From: Halolamina sp. CBA1230
Lineage (GTDB): Archaea; Halobacteriota; Halobacteria; Halobacteriales; Haloferacaceae
Length of the DNA: 64,000 nt
Direction: 5' to 3'
Assembly (NCBI RefSeq): GCF_002025255.2
Contig: NZ_CP054588.1
Span: 62,001-126,000, forward strand
Shown: one piece after another, positions 17,140-25,852 of the stretch
How the letters are laid out: each line of letters begins with the position of its first letter
Numbering within the stretch: position 1 is the first letter of the stretch
Program-made: the position numbers and the translations under genes
Notes under the pieces: model-generated
What the model was told of the DNA's origin: nothing
The model's input: the letters and a program-made list of their open reading frames with translations, nothing else
Database searches by the model: none

Positions 17140-18906
17140 CTACTCAGAGGCAGTTTCTCGTTCCTCTTCAGGCTGAACAGCCTCACGCAACGCCATAATT
17201 GCCTCTGGGTAGTTCTCCCTCGTGTTGAGATGGCTATACCCATCAATGTTTAAGTCAAATCGATAAGCGTCCTCATACGCTGGGTCGTCACTATTGGAGA
17301 GAATGAATAGTCCCGGATTGTCCTCTATCTGCTCGTGGGATAGAATATTCGAAAACGCCTGCGCTACTACCGCTTCATCAGTCTCAGCCGCGATCTCACT
17401 GAGTTCTCGGGCCCACTGTGTCACCTCATTCGGATTCGTCGGTGTGACCCCTTGCGGACTAAATCGATCTGCCACGGGTATCTCTGCATCGTTCTCGATG
17501 TAAGCCATCTGAATAAGCACTTCACAGAGATCAATCGCCATCTCTGTGGCTCCTGATTCTGCAGTGGTGATGATGAGCTTCTTCCACTCTCGTTTGTAAT
17601 TCCCTGCTGCAGGAAGCCATCGTCCCCGATCTATCCGATCCTCTAGAAATACACTTGTTACCTCAAATAGTGCTTGGCGACAGTATCTCAGCTGTTCAAT
17701 AGGGGCTATAGGGGTGTCTCGCCCGTCCTTGTGGAGATCCGTAGGCCCAAAATCTGCTAAGCGGTGTTCTTCCCCGACTTCCGACAGAATGGTTTCATGT
17801 GCCTCACAGAGAGACTCAAACAGCTTCCGGCTTGACCCTGACAACCAGCCTGGTCCTTCGACGTTTCGGATCGTCTCACCAAGCCAGCTGTCGATTGTGG
17901 TCCGGATGGTGAGCATGAAGGTACTGTGTTCACTATCAGCAGCTAATATCGTAAGGTCCCCAATCGCGTTCCAGCAGTTGTTCAACGCCGGGTGTCCCCG
18001 TCTTGAGTTGGGGGATTCTCTGATTGTATTTTCAATCCCGCTTACTGCCTGCCTTGGGATGCGTGAATAGGAATCCATCCCGACAGCTTGCTCTGCGAGA
18101 GCAACTTGTCCGGCTATTGCCTTGGTTCTGATCTGGGATTCGTCTTTTTCGGCGGCATGTAGCGTAATCTTGTGGAGGTGGTCTTTCAGAACGGGCCCAA
18201 AGAGCTCCTCCTTTGCCCCGAAGCTCTCCTGCTCAAGCAGACCCCGGTCACCTACTTCCCCCAATATTTTCTCACAATACGTGACGTAGTGGTCCCCCCC
18301 CGACATCGCAACAGAGTATTCGTTCTGAGATAAGGCTGTCATCGTGAACCGAAACAGCGGCTGAAGCGTGTGGGAGTTAGATTCGGGCTTGGCTGCGAGC
18401 GATTCGGCATCTCGGATGTACTCATCAGCCGACACCATCTCCGTGAATCGGCCAACTAATTCCTCAGGTGTCGCCTGTGTCACCATCTCTTTCGCAAACC
18501 AGTAGACCGAGCCGAGAGTCAGCATGAAGAGGAGAAGGCTCGCATAGAGGAACCCGGAGACTGCCGGATGTTGTAGCTGTCCAAGACTGAGGTAGATGCC
18601 GATATCGAGGAAGATCGACCCGATAAACAGAGCAAAGAGGTACCGAAATTCCCTCGTTCGGAGAAGGAGCGTCGACATTCGGGACTCATAATTCGTCGCC
18701 GCTAGCTGTGTCGCGATCAATGTAACCGATACAACAATCGCGAGGACACTCCCTTGTACGGTGATCAATGTCGTCAGGAGACTCTGTAGCGGTTGTACAC
18801 TCGCTGGCAAGGGAGCGTACAACCCACCGACGAACGCAGGGATTAGACTCAGAAACGCAAGTTTGTACAAGGTACCTGTGTTCGGCCGGTACGAAGGCCA
18901 ACCCAT
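17140..18906 (-). CDS. Membrane protein with four N-terminal helices and a large cytoplasmic domain
   Basis: 588 residues from ATG 18906. The longer frame upstream is part of the decayed recombinase copy and is excluded. Four hydrophobic segments occupy residues ~10-145 (AFLSLIPAFVGGLY; VLAIVVSVTLIATQL; YLFALFIGSIFLDIGIYL; FLYASLLLFMLTLGSVYW), reminiscent of DUF2254-type membrane proteins. The remaining ~440 residues are soluble, helical and repeat-like, with no recognisable enzyme motif. The gene is AT-rich, monocistronic and flanked by recombinase sequence. A membrane effector in phage defence is a speculation from architecture and location. Confidence 0.65.
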   Translation of the reverse strand: MGWPSYRPNTGTLYKLAFLSLIPAFVGGLYAPLPASVQPLQSLLTTLITVQGSVLAIVVSVTLIATQLAATNYESRMSTLLLRTREFRYLFALFIGSIFLDIGIYLSLGQLQHPAVSGFLYASLLLFMLTLGSVYWFAKEMVTQATPEELVGRFTEMVSADEYIRDAESLAAKPESNSHTLQPLFRFTMTALSQNEYSVAMSGGDHYVTYCEKILGEVGDRGLLEQESFGAKEELFGPVLKDHLHKITLHAAEKDESQIRTKAIAGQVALAEQAVGMDSYSRIPRQAVSGIENTIRESPNSRRGHPALNNCWNAIGDLTILAADSEHSTFMLTIRTTIDSWLGETIRNVEGPGWLSGSSRKLFESLCEAHETILSEVGEEHRLADFGPTDLHKDGRDTPIAPIEQLRYCRQALFEVTSVFLEDRIDRGRWLPAAGNYKREWKKLIITTAESGATEMAIDLCEVLIQMAYIENDAEIPVADRFSPQGVTPTNPNEVTQWARELSEIAAETDEAVVAQAFSNILSHEQIEDNPGLFILSNSDDPAYEDAYRFDLNIDGYSHLNTRENYPEAIMALREAVQPEEERETASE

Positions 18907-18948
18907 ATGTTTGCGTATGTGGCATGAACTGTGAAAATACCTCCTACT

Positions 18949-19182
18949 GTGCTCCTCATCAAGGAACTCTAACACAAGATCACCGCACGTGTCTCCAGTG
19001 GTTCACGCCACCCGTCTAGTCGATACGTCGCCTCAACCACCGTTTGAAATCGCGGCTCAGTAAGTGCTTAATCACGAGTCGCAGGCATCACTAGGGCTCA
19101 GCGCGGGGCGGTTACAAGGGAGATCATTTGGTTATATCCACGCGGCATCTGTGTTATGCTTCTCTGGCCAGTATGCTCTTCA
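18949..19182 (-). pseudogene. Decayed, internally deleted copy of the short recombinase gene and its upstream region
   Basis: GTGCTCCTCATCAAGG... at 18949 matches 15030 in the recombinase gene for ~26 nt. The match then jumps ~290 nt and resumes (TTCACGCCACCC..., GTCGATACGTCGCCTCAAC, ATCACGAGTCGCAGGCATCA, GGTTACAAGGGAGATCATTTGG), following 15340-15545 in order with scattered substitutions. Both copies are in the same orientation, so they form a ~230-nt imperfect direct repeat enclosing 15.5-18.95 kb. Confidence 0.8.
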
Positions 19183-19421
19183 TCGCGATATCCTACAGCC
19201 GTGAGACCTCAATCATCGAGAACGAAGATACCGGCTGACTAATGATCAGGCGTGTGTACCGACAGGTTACCAGTTAGTCCGAGATCTATGCTCATCGACT
19301 ACACGAGTAGAATCGACTGTGCCGAGATCACAAAGATATCGAACCAACCATCATTTACCGATGCACTTTGAGGTTCGTAACGAAAGATGGATAGATCCGA
19401 TGTCAGACGGAGGTATGCTGA
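19183..19421. other. Intergenic region before the helicase-like gene
   Basis: AT-richer, with no gene recognised. It presumably holds the promoter of the gene at 19422 and the outer boundary of the recombinase-flanked cassette. Confidence 0.4.
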
Positions 19422-21323
19422 GTGAGCGCACCGGATTCCTGCTGTTTCACCACGCGTGAGGCCGAACGCCCACAGGAAGCCGTCTGGCGCCGATGCGCCG
19501 AAGAGATTCAGACGGCGGTCGAGGATCAACTCACCGGCGAATCCGGCCCTGTGCTTGTCGACGCGATCCCAACAACGGGAAAGACTCACGCGACAGCCCG
19601 TGTCGCCAATGCGATTGATGATCCAATTCTCCTCGTTTCTCACCTCCACGAGACGCGGGATACACTCGTTCGAGAGATCGACTCGGATACATTGGTCCGC
19701 TTACCAGCACTCGAAAGAGACTGCCCGACAGTCACGGACGAACACCCGCTCGGCGAAGAACTCACTAACCAGAATGCCCGTGGGGCGTCGCCGTACTTCC
19801 TACATCAGCGTCGACGAGACGAGCTGCCGTGTATGGACGACGGTGACTGTTCATACGTTAAGCGACGCGATGCCGCCGTCGACGCCGATGTGCTCGTCGG
19901 CCATCCCACTCACGCACTCTCCGAAGAACTAGTCGAGGGGCGCGTCGTTATCTTCGACGAGGACCCCGGGGACGCCTACCGTACTCAGTTCAACACGGCG
20001 CAACGAACGCAAGCAGCCAATCAGTTTCTCCAAGGCTACGATCAACTGGACGTCTCCCGGGTGGATCAGGTCAAAGCACTCGCATCGCTTGACGAGATTG
20101 ACGGCGTCGGTGCAAGCGATGTACTCGAAACACTCGGTTCAATCGGGGAGTCAGCACGACAGACGGAAGCTCTGGAAGAGGGCGGGCATGCAGAAGCCCC
20201 GTCGATAACGCTCGCCGCGCTCGAACTGCAGCGGCAGGCTCTACAGGAGATGGCCGGTGACTTCGACGACCCGTATGCAGAGGACTTACGCCAGAATCTC
20301 GGTCTCGGCTACGTTGAACTGCCGGATGGGACTACCGTCGTCGAAGATCTAGAGAGCGAGGCACTCTACATCCGACGGCCGCCGGACCTCTCGGGTGCCG
20401 CCGCCATCGTCGGCCTCGACGGCACGCCGCGACCCGCCGTCTGGAAGGGCCGGATCGGCGTCGACGACCTTGTTCACAGGCAGCTACTTTGCGATGAGTG
20501 TCGGGGCACATACCTGACCGAGCACGTTGGCTATGAATTCATCCAAACAACAGAGGGAGCGAACCCATACAGTAGTGGCCAGCACGTCAACGACGCGCAG
20601 TGCTACGCGCTCCTCGAAGCCGCCTCAAAGAACCATGACCAGCAGGTGCCAGTCATCACCACAAAGAAAGCGCAGACGCGTCTGTTCGAAAGCTCCCTGG
20701 ATGGCCCACACCTCAGTGACCCGTCGATATCTTCGTTCGTCACCAACGTTCGGCATTACGGCGATCTCCGAAGCAGCAACGAATTCGAAGGTGAGTCGGT
20801 CGGCATCGTCCTCGGCTCCCCACATCCCGGAGATGCGCCGATCAAGGTCGCCGCCGCCTTCGAGGGGTATCTTGCACAGCGCGGCGACGGGCGGGGAATG
20901 GACCTGGACTATGGAATCGCCGACCACCCATTTCTCCAGCACTTTCGGGAGGACAAAGTCGCGCAGGCAGTCTTCCGGTTCGGCCGTTCCTCGCCTGCGA
21001 CGGTGTACATCCATACTGCCGCCCTGCCAGACTGGCTTGCTGCAGTCACACGCCGGCCAAAGGATGGAACGATAGTACGGACACGGAACGATGGTGAACG
21101 CTCCATCATCCGAACCCTTCGAGAAGAAGGGGGAGGGGAAGAGAAAGATATCCACGCACGAGAGGCAGTTGAAATCGGCGAGCGTCAAGTCAGGAAACTC
21201 CTCAAACGACTCGACAAGGAAGGGCTTGTTGACCGTAGTGACGCCCAGCCCTACCAGTGGACACCAGAGGATATCGGTTCGGCTTCTCTTGTTGCCGAAG
21301 TTTGCTTCCCGCCCAAAGGTTAA
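19422..21323 (+). CDS. Plasmid/virus-type P-loop helicase-like replication protein
   Basis: 633 residues from GTG 19422. Walker A is VDAIPTTGKTHAT (~residues 47-59), Walker B VVIFDEDPGDAY (~175). A Cys-rich loop (CMDDGDCSYVKRRD) and a CDECRGTYLTE zinc-ribbon-like pair lie between. Later segments VGLDGTPRP and QAVFRFGRSS fit helicase motifs of SF2-like proteins found on haloarchaeal plasmids and viruses. The C-terminal ~90 residues form a winged helix (AVEIGERQVRKLLKRLDKEG). The next gene is a primase-like fragment, with strong inverted repeats between, so I read this as part of a replication module. Confidence 0.65.
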   Translation: MSAPDSCCFTTREAERPQEAVWRRCAEEIQTAVEDQLTGESGPVLVDAIPTTGKTHATARVANAIDDPILLVSHLHETRDTLVREIDSDTLVRLPALERDCPTVTDEHPLGEELTNQNARGASPYFLHQRRRDELPCMDDGDCSYVKRRDAAVDADVLVGHPTHALSEELVEGRVVIFDEDPGDAYRTQFNTAQRTQAANQFLQGYDQLDVSRVDQVKALASLDEIDGVGASDVLETLGSIGESARQTEALEEGGHAEAPSITLAALELQRQALQEMAGDFDDPYAEDLRQNLGLGYVELPDGTTVVEDLESEALYIRRPPDLSGAAAIVGLDGTPRPAVWKGRIGVDDLVHRQLLCDECRGTYLTEHVGYEFIQTTEGANPYSSGQHVNDAQCYALLEAASKNHDQQVPVITTKKAQTRLFESSLDGPHLSDPSISSFVTNVRHYGDLRSSNEFEGESVGIVLGSPHPGDAPIKVAAAFEGYLAQRGDGRGMDLDYGIADHPFLQHFREDKVAQAVFRFGRSSPATVYIHTAALPDWLAAVTRRPKDGTIVRTRNDGERSIIRTLREEGGGEEKDIHAREAVEIGERQVRKLLKRLDKEGLVDRSDAQPYQWTPEDIGSASLVAEVCFPPKG

Positions 21324-21379
21324 AGTGCCTCATCTCTTCGGATTCCTTGGTTTCCGGTCGCTAGCTATCGCAAGAGCGG

Positions 21380-21475
21380 CGGCCGGCGGCACAGGGTACC
21401 CAGCTACCGTTGAATCGAACAGCTACATATAGGGACTTATACGTCGGAGTTCGGATTAACTTGTGCCGCCGGCCG
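21380..21475. repeat. Perfect 14-bp inverted repeat, candidate replication-origin or control element
   Basis: CGGCCGGCGGCACA (21380-21393) and TGTGCCGCCGGCCG (21462-21475) are exact reverse complements 68 nt apart. The space between is AT-richer and contains ACATATAGGGACTTATA. It lies between the helicase-like and primase-like genes. Confidence 0.65.
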
Positions 21476-21508
21476 TCGCGTGCGTGCGCCTTAAACGCTA
21501 GAAGCGCA

Positions 21509-21529
21509 CGCGTCGCGTAGTGCGACGCG
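21509..21529. repeat. 8-bp stem-loop before the primase-like gene
   Basis: CGCGTCGC - GTAGT - GCGACGCG, a perfect hairpin ending 15 nt before ATG 21545. It may regulate translation or transcription of the primase-like gene, or belong to the adjacent origin-like repeats. Confidence 0.55.
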
Positions 21530-21544
21530 AGCGTCCAACGCACA

Positions 21545-21907
21545 ATGTCAACTCGACATACCACTTCGGCCGCCGCCGCACAGCTCCAGACTACGCCCGA
21601 TCGTGATCCGCTCTACGATCCCGCGGACGTCGAAGCAGCGATTCGTCGTGCTTCCAACAGCGACCGTGTCGTGCCGCTGCTCGAAGGCAACTGGCAAGAA
21701 TCCTCTCGGGACTACGACAGCGCTGAACAGGCGGGCCGCGCGCTCATCTTTGACCTCGCGTGGTGGTGTGACTACCGCTACAGTCAGGTCCGACGAATGG
21801 CACGGGAGGCCGGGCTCGGCCAGCTCTTCTCCGGGGAGGAAATCGACGATATTATCGACGACGCTTGGGAAGAACAGGACGACAGTTACGCGTACCCGGT
21901 CTGGTAG
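21545..21907 (+). pseudogene. Primase/polymerase-type protein fragment truncated by an IS
   Basis: 120 residues. VEAAIRRASNSDRVVPLLEG followed by NWQESSRDYDSAEQAGRALIFDLAWWCDYRYSQVRRMAREAGL matches the small helical domain seen in plasmid/phage primase-polymerases (typically 'LW.GD...YPS.SEADLAL...LAFWTGGD...I.RLFR.SGL'). The stop TAG (21905-21907) uses the first base of the IS6-type terminal repeat, so the original C-terminal part is lost. A short stand-alone protein that merely ends here is the less likely alternative. Confidence 0.6.
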
Positions 21908-22596
21908 TGTTCAGATAAGCTGGTTCCATGCGAAGGCGAACGCTTGAAGCCAATTTTCGACGGTATCTGCTTCGGCATGGCTGAAACAGTTTGAGAACTG
22001 GTTGGTTCGGCGTTTTAGTTCTCGAAAGACACGTTCGACGCTGTTCCGATTACCGTGTTTCTCGTATCTGTAATCGAGGCCGTGTCGATGGAGTGCTGCT
22101 TGCAGCCACGGTGCAGAATGGACGAGAAAGACTGCGTCATCGACGAGATGTTTCTCGCGGAGTTCGGAGAGGAACATCTCAGTAATCGCTTGGTTTCTCG
22201 TCGGAGAGAGCTTGACATGCAGCAAGCGGTTCGTATCGGAATCGACAGCGGCGTACAGCCAGAATCGTTCGTCATTGAGCTGGATCACGGTTTCGTCAAC
22301 GGCGACGTGACCCGGATTCGCACCGTCGAGAGGCTGTAGATCTGCCTTCTGCACCCAGTTGTGAACGGTCGTTCGACAGCGTCTGACACCCAAACTATCG
22401 AGAATCGAGGTGGTATCCGAAAGTGATAGTCCAGCCAGATGGAGTCGGATACCGAGCTTCATCGCAGGCTCGGGTGTCGCCTCTCGCTCCACAAAATCTA
22501 ACTCGAATGAATCGCTACCTCCGTTGAGGCGGGCGATTTCGAGCATGAACCACTTAAAGGTCGTTCCGCCTCACTCTTCATCCTTATCTGAACACC
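21907..22596 (-). mobile_element. IS6-family insertion sequence
   Basis: 13-bp perfect terminal inverted repeats, GTGTTCAGATAAG (21907-21919) and CTTATCTGAACAC (22584-22596), bound a ~690-bp element with one transposase gene. I see no 8-bp target duplication in the flanks, which suggests rearrangement after insertion (for example deletion between two IS copies). Confidence 0.85.
21911..22546 (-). CDS. IS6-family DDE transposase
   Basis: 211 residues, normal for haloarchaeal IS6 transposases. HTH region LAGLSLSDTTSILDSLGV (~38-55). DDE triad: D in HVAVDETVIQLND (~82), D in DAVFLVHSAPW (partly degenerate, the usual 'FLVDxA' shows His at the Asp position), E in NSVERVFRELKRRT (~175). The reading frame is intact and terminal repeats are present. 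The VHSAPW deviation at the second Asp may mean reduced activity, so this copy could be dead. Confidence 0.85.
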   Translation of the reverse strand: MLEIARLNGGSDSFELDFVEREATPEPAMKLGIRLHLAGLSLSDTTSILDSLGVRRCRTTVHNWVQKADLQPLDGANPGHVAVDETVIQLNDERFWLYAAVDSDTNRLLHVKLSPTRNQAITEMFLSELREKHLVDDAVFLVHSAPWLQAALHRHGLDYRYEKHGNRNSVERVFRELKRRTNQFSNCFSHAEADTVENWLQAFAFAWNQLI

Positions 22597-22657
22597 GCCA
22601 CGCACTATCCCTGAATATAAGGAAACCTCAAGAGGGTGACGAACACCAGAAGGAACA

Positions 22658-25600
22658 ATGACTAACCGGACGGTCCTCGTCGGTCCCAATCACCACGCGC
22701 TTGAGGCGGCTGCATTTGATCGCGGGCGGTCGCTCGCTAACGAGGGGATCAATCGTGTGCTCTACGTGTCGGAAGAATCCACCCGGCACGACCGGGTCGA
22801 AACCCATTGGCGTGAGGCTGGCGACTCACTCAGACTCCGGACTGCAACCCTAATGGGGCTCGTATTCGACTGTTATGAACAGTTGGAGGGGCCAACGACG
22901 CGCCTTCCTGAAGAGACTGATCGCCGAGCGCTGGAATTCAGTCTTGACGACATCCTCTCAGACCACTCTTGGTTATCCACCCAACCACATGTCTCGGCGT
23001 CATTGGTCGATGCGTTTAATCGCCGATTCGCACGGTTTCAGAACGTCGGCCTAACGACCCCTGAGCGTCTTGCTGCGGAGTTCTCCGACTCCTCCCTCTC
23101 AGATCGGATCCGTGAAACAACCCTTGCTGCCTATAGAGCGTACGACCGATACCGTGACCGGTTCTCTGACGCATGGCACGTTACCGACGAGGAAGTGTTT
23201 GGAACGGTCACTGACCAGGATCTCACCGAGCTGCTCCCACATGTCGACGTCGTCATCGTCGATGGATTCATCGATCCAACCGAGCTCGAACGGCAAATGC
23301 TCGAAGCGCTGGCAACATCGTTCTCGACGATCGCAATCCTGCCAACCTTTTCGCAGTCAGGCACTGCCGGAGTCGACGCGGCGACCACGGCGGTTCGAGA
23401 GTTGTATACCGAGCTGGGGTTCGAAGAAGAACGAATCCACGAGCCTGAAGATCGCTCGCCGCTCCAGCAGGTTGCCACGACACTCTATCGGGCAGAACCG
23501 CCCGAGACTCAGACAGTTCCGGAGGCACTCGAGTGGCGTGAACTCCCGACACCAGAACGTGAAATCCGATATGTCGCTCGGGACATCCGGACTATCCTCG
23601 CATCGGGGATCGATCCCTCACAGATCGGTGTCGTCATCCCGGGGCTCCAAGCCTACGACGAATATGTCGAAGACACCTTCCACACCTATGACCTGGCCTA
23701 CTCGGTTGATTCGGACGCGGCACTGATGGACACCCACGTTGGAAGCGCAGTCGAGAACCTCCTCACACTCGCCGAGGCAGCGCCACGGGCTGATGCAGTG
23801 ACTGAACTCGTGACGAACCCTGTTGTGGATCTCCTTGATGATGGGGGCGAAGATGCTGTCCTCACGGCTCATCGGCGGAGTGATGCGATCCGGGTTGAGT
23901 CGATGCTGCAATATCTCCCCAGTGCAGTCACCTCGACGCTTCAGTCGCTACTCGAGACACTCACACCGCTTCGTGAGGCAGATACCCGGGTGGCAGACGG
24001 CTGTGAGATACTCCAAACGGCCGTTGCCGATCTTCATATCTCGGCGGCACTGGACGCCGATGAATCACGAGTCAATACTGCTCGCGAACAGGCAGCATTT
24101 GACCAGGTCGACGAGCTCCTCTCCTCGTTTGATGCCGCTGATCCGGAGCATCCGGATCTCGCACCATCCGCCGCACTCAACCGTGCCCTCCGGGGGGCAA
24201 CACTCCAGGGCTACTCAAGCAGTTCGAACGATATTGCCGTCCTTGACCATATCGATGCAGCGAATCATGCGTTCGATCATCTCTACATCGTTGGACTCAC
24301 AGGGGAACACTTCCCGAAGATCACCCGGCATCCAGCGTTTTTCGAACGCATGGTTGAGGCGCACCCGATCCTCGACGTGCTCGACACTCGGATCCGCGAC
24401 CGATATCTCTTCGCGACGGTGCTCGCGAACGCCGAGGCAGTAACCCTCACCACGCCATCAACGGACCCCGAATCGACGGCTGTGGTCCGCTCGCCGATCC
24501 TTGATGAACTCAATCGGACGACGGGTATTGAGCCAACAATTGGGACCGACAGCCGAATCGGCTCACGTGAGGATCTCCAACGGGCGATCGCCCCTCTCGA
24601 CAACCGACAGGAAGCCGTCAATGCCGCCGGTGAGCGGGGAGATTTCACGGCGAGTCAAACGATCCGGGCCGATCGGGGCATCGCATGTGCAACCGAACGT
24701 GCAAGTCCCGATCTCTCCCCCAGGGATGGACTTCTCGACCCCGAGACGGTCGCCGATCTGTACCCACGGGAAACTCGGGAACCGTATAGCGCGAGCCGCG
24801 TCGAACGCTACGTCAACTGTGGGTTCCAGTTCTATATGGAGAACATTCTGGAGCTCGAGGATCCGGCGGATATCGATCGAACGCCGGATCCGCTTGAGGC
24901 AGGGACCTTGATCCACGACACCCTCGAACGGTTCTTTGCCGAGCTTCAATCGGAACCGGGTGAGCCTGTCGACATCAGTGAGATCGACCAGTCGGAGCTG
25001 GAAGCCCACATGCTTTCAGTCGCCCGTTCGGAGCTGGCGGCGGCATCATTTGAGTACGACGGGCTGTTCTATCGTCGGTGGCTGGAACAGCTCTTCGCTG
25101 GTCTCGGGGATCCTGCGGAGAATCCCTACGACAGTGATCCACGCCCACACGAGGGAACAGACAAGGGACTGTTCGTCCGGTTTATCGAACACGAACGACA
25201 GCGGGATGGTGGGACATACCCGGCCTGGTTCGAGGTCCCATTCGGGGACGAGCTGCATGACGGTGCTGCCGACCCGTTCGCGATTGACCTACCGAACGGG
25301 GACAGTGTCGAGTTCCATGGCTACATCGATCGGATCGACGTTGGCGTCGATGACGATGCACCAACGGTCCAACTGTTCGACTACAAAACAGGCAGCACCC
25401 CATCGATGACAACAACGACCGGTGGCACGACCTTCCAACTCCCACTGTATCTGCTTGCCGCAGAGCAGGTGGTAGACAGCGAGCTGACGGACATGACGGA
25501 TCTTGCTGCGACCTACTACAAGACGAAGCCTCCCAACGACATCTACCAACCGAGGGGTATCGAGTCGAAGTTTGACTCCTCCGCCGAGCTCCACCGATTC

Positions 25601-25852
25601 CTCACAGATGTGATCCCCCAGCGCCTCCAAACACTCACGACATCTATCGAGCAAGGACGCTTCCAAACGACATTACTCACGGCAAACGAAGCCAATTGTG
25701 AGTATTGTGATTACCGACGATCGTGTGACGTCAGACATCACCAGCGCCGGGAACGGGTAGCCCAACTCGAGGATGATTCGGAGACGTACGTCCCGATCCG
25801 GGCGACATCGACCGACTTTGCGTCGGTATTCTCGGGTGAGACCGATGACTGA
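22658..25852 (+). CDS. AddB-like nuclease/helicase subunit
   Basis: 1064 residues. The N-terminal part is helicase-like with a degenerate P-loop (LVGPNHHALEAAA). The C-terminal part is a RecB-family PD-(D/E)XK nuclease with an Fe-S cluster: YSASRVERYVNCGFQFYM (~710-727, first Cys), LEAGTLIHDTLERFF (~745), VQLFDYKTGS (~903-912, D and K of the active site), QLPLYLLAAEQ, and CEYCDYRRSC (~1013-1022, three more Cys). This is the AddB arrangement. It overlaps the AddA-like helicase gene by 8 nt. Together they would resect DNA ends for recombination or degrade foreign DNA, but the partner is truncated, so function is doubtful. Confidence 0.85.
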   Translation: MTNRTVLVGPNHHALEAAAFDRGRSLANEGINRVLYVSEESTRHDRVETHWREAGDSLRLRTATLMGLVFDCYEQLEGPTTRLPEETDRRALEFSLDDILSDHSWLSTQPHVSASLVDAFNRRFARFQNVGLTTPERLAAEFSDSSLSDRIRETTLAAYRAYDRYRDRFSDAWHVTDEEVFGTVTDQDLTELLPHVDVVIVDGFIDPTELERQMLEALATSFSTIAILPTFSQSGTAGVDAATTAVRELYTELGFEEERIHEPEDRSPLQQVATTLYRAEPPETQTVPEALEWRELPTPEREIRYVARDIRTILASGIDPSQIGVVIPGLQAYDEYVEDTFHTYDLAYSVDSDAALMDTHVGSAVENLLTLAEAAPRADAVTELVTNPVVDLLDDGGEDAVLTAHRRSDAIRVESMLQYLPSAVTSTLQSLLETLTPLREADTRVADGCEILQTAVADLHISAALDADESRVNTAREQAAFDQVDELLSSFDAADPEHPDLAPSAALNRALRGATLQGYSSSSNDIAVLDHIDAANHAFDHLYIVGLTGEHFPKITRHPAFFERMVEAHPILDVLDTRIRDRYLFATVLANAEAVTLTTPSTDPESTAVVRSPILDELNRTTGIEPTIGTDSRIGSREDLQRAIAPLDNRQEAVNAAGERGDFTASQTIRADRGIACATERASPDLSPRDGLLDPETVADLYPRETREPYSASRVERYVNCGFQFYMENILELEDPADIDRTPDPLEAGTLIHDTLERFFAELQSEPGEPVDISEIDQSELEAHMLSVARSELAAASFEYDGLFYRRWLEQLFAGLGDPAENPYDSDPRPHEGTDKGLFVRFIEHERQRDGGTYPAWFEVPFGDELHDGAADPFAIDLPNGDSVEFHGYIDRIDVGVDDDAPTVQLFDYKTGSTPSMTTTTGGTTFQLPLYLLAAEQVVDSELTDMTDLAATYYKTKPPNDIYQPRGIESKFDSSAELHRFLTDVIPQRLQTLTTSIEQGRFQTTLLTANEANCEYCDYRRSCDVRHHQRRERVAQLEDDSETYVPIRATSTDFASVFSGETDD

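Noticed and set aside
21899-22604. 8-bp target duplication of the IS6 element
   Set aside because: The eight bases left of 21907 and right of 22596 do not match.
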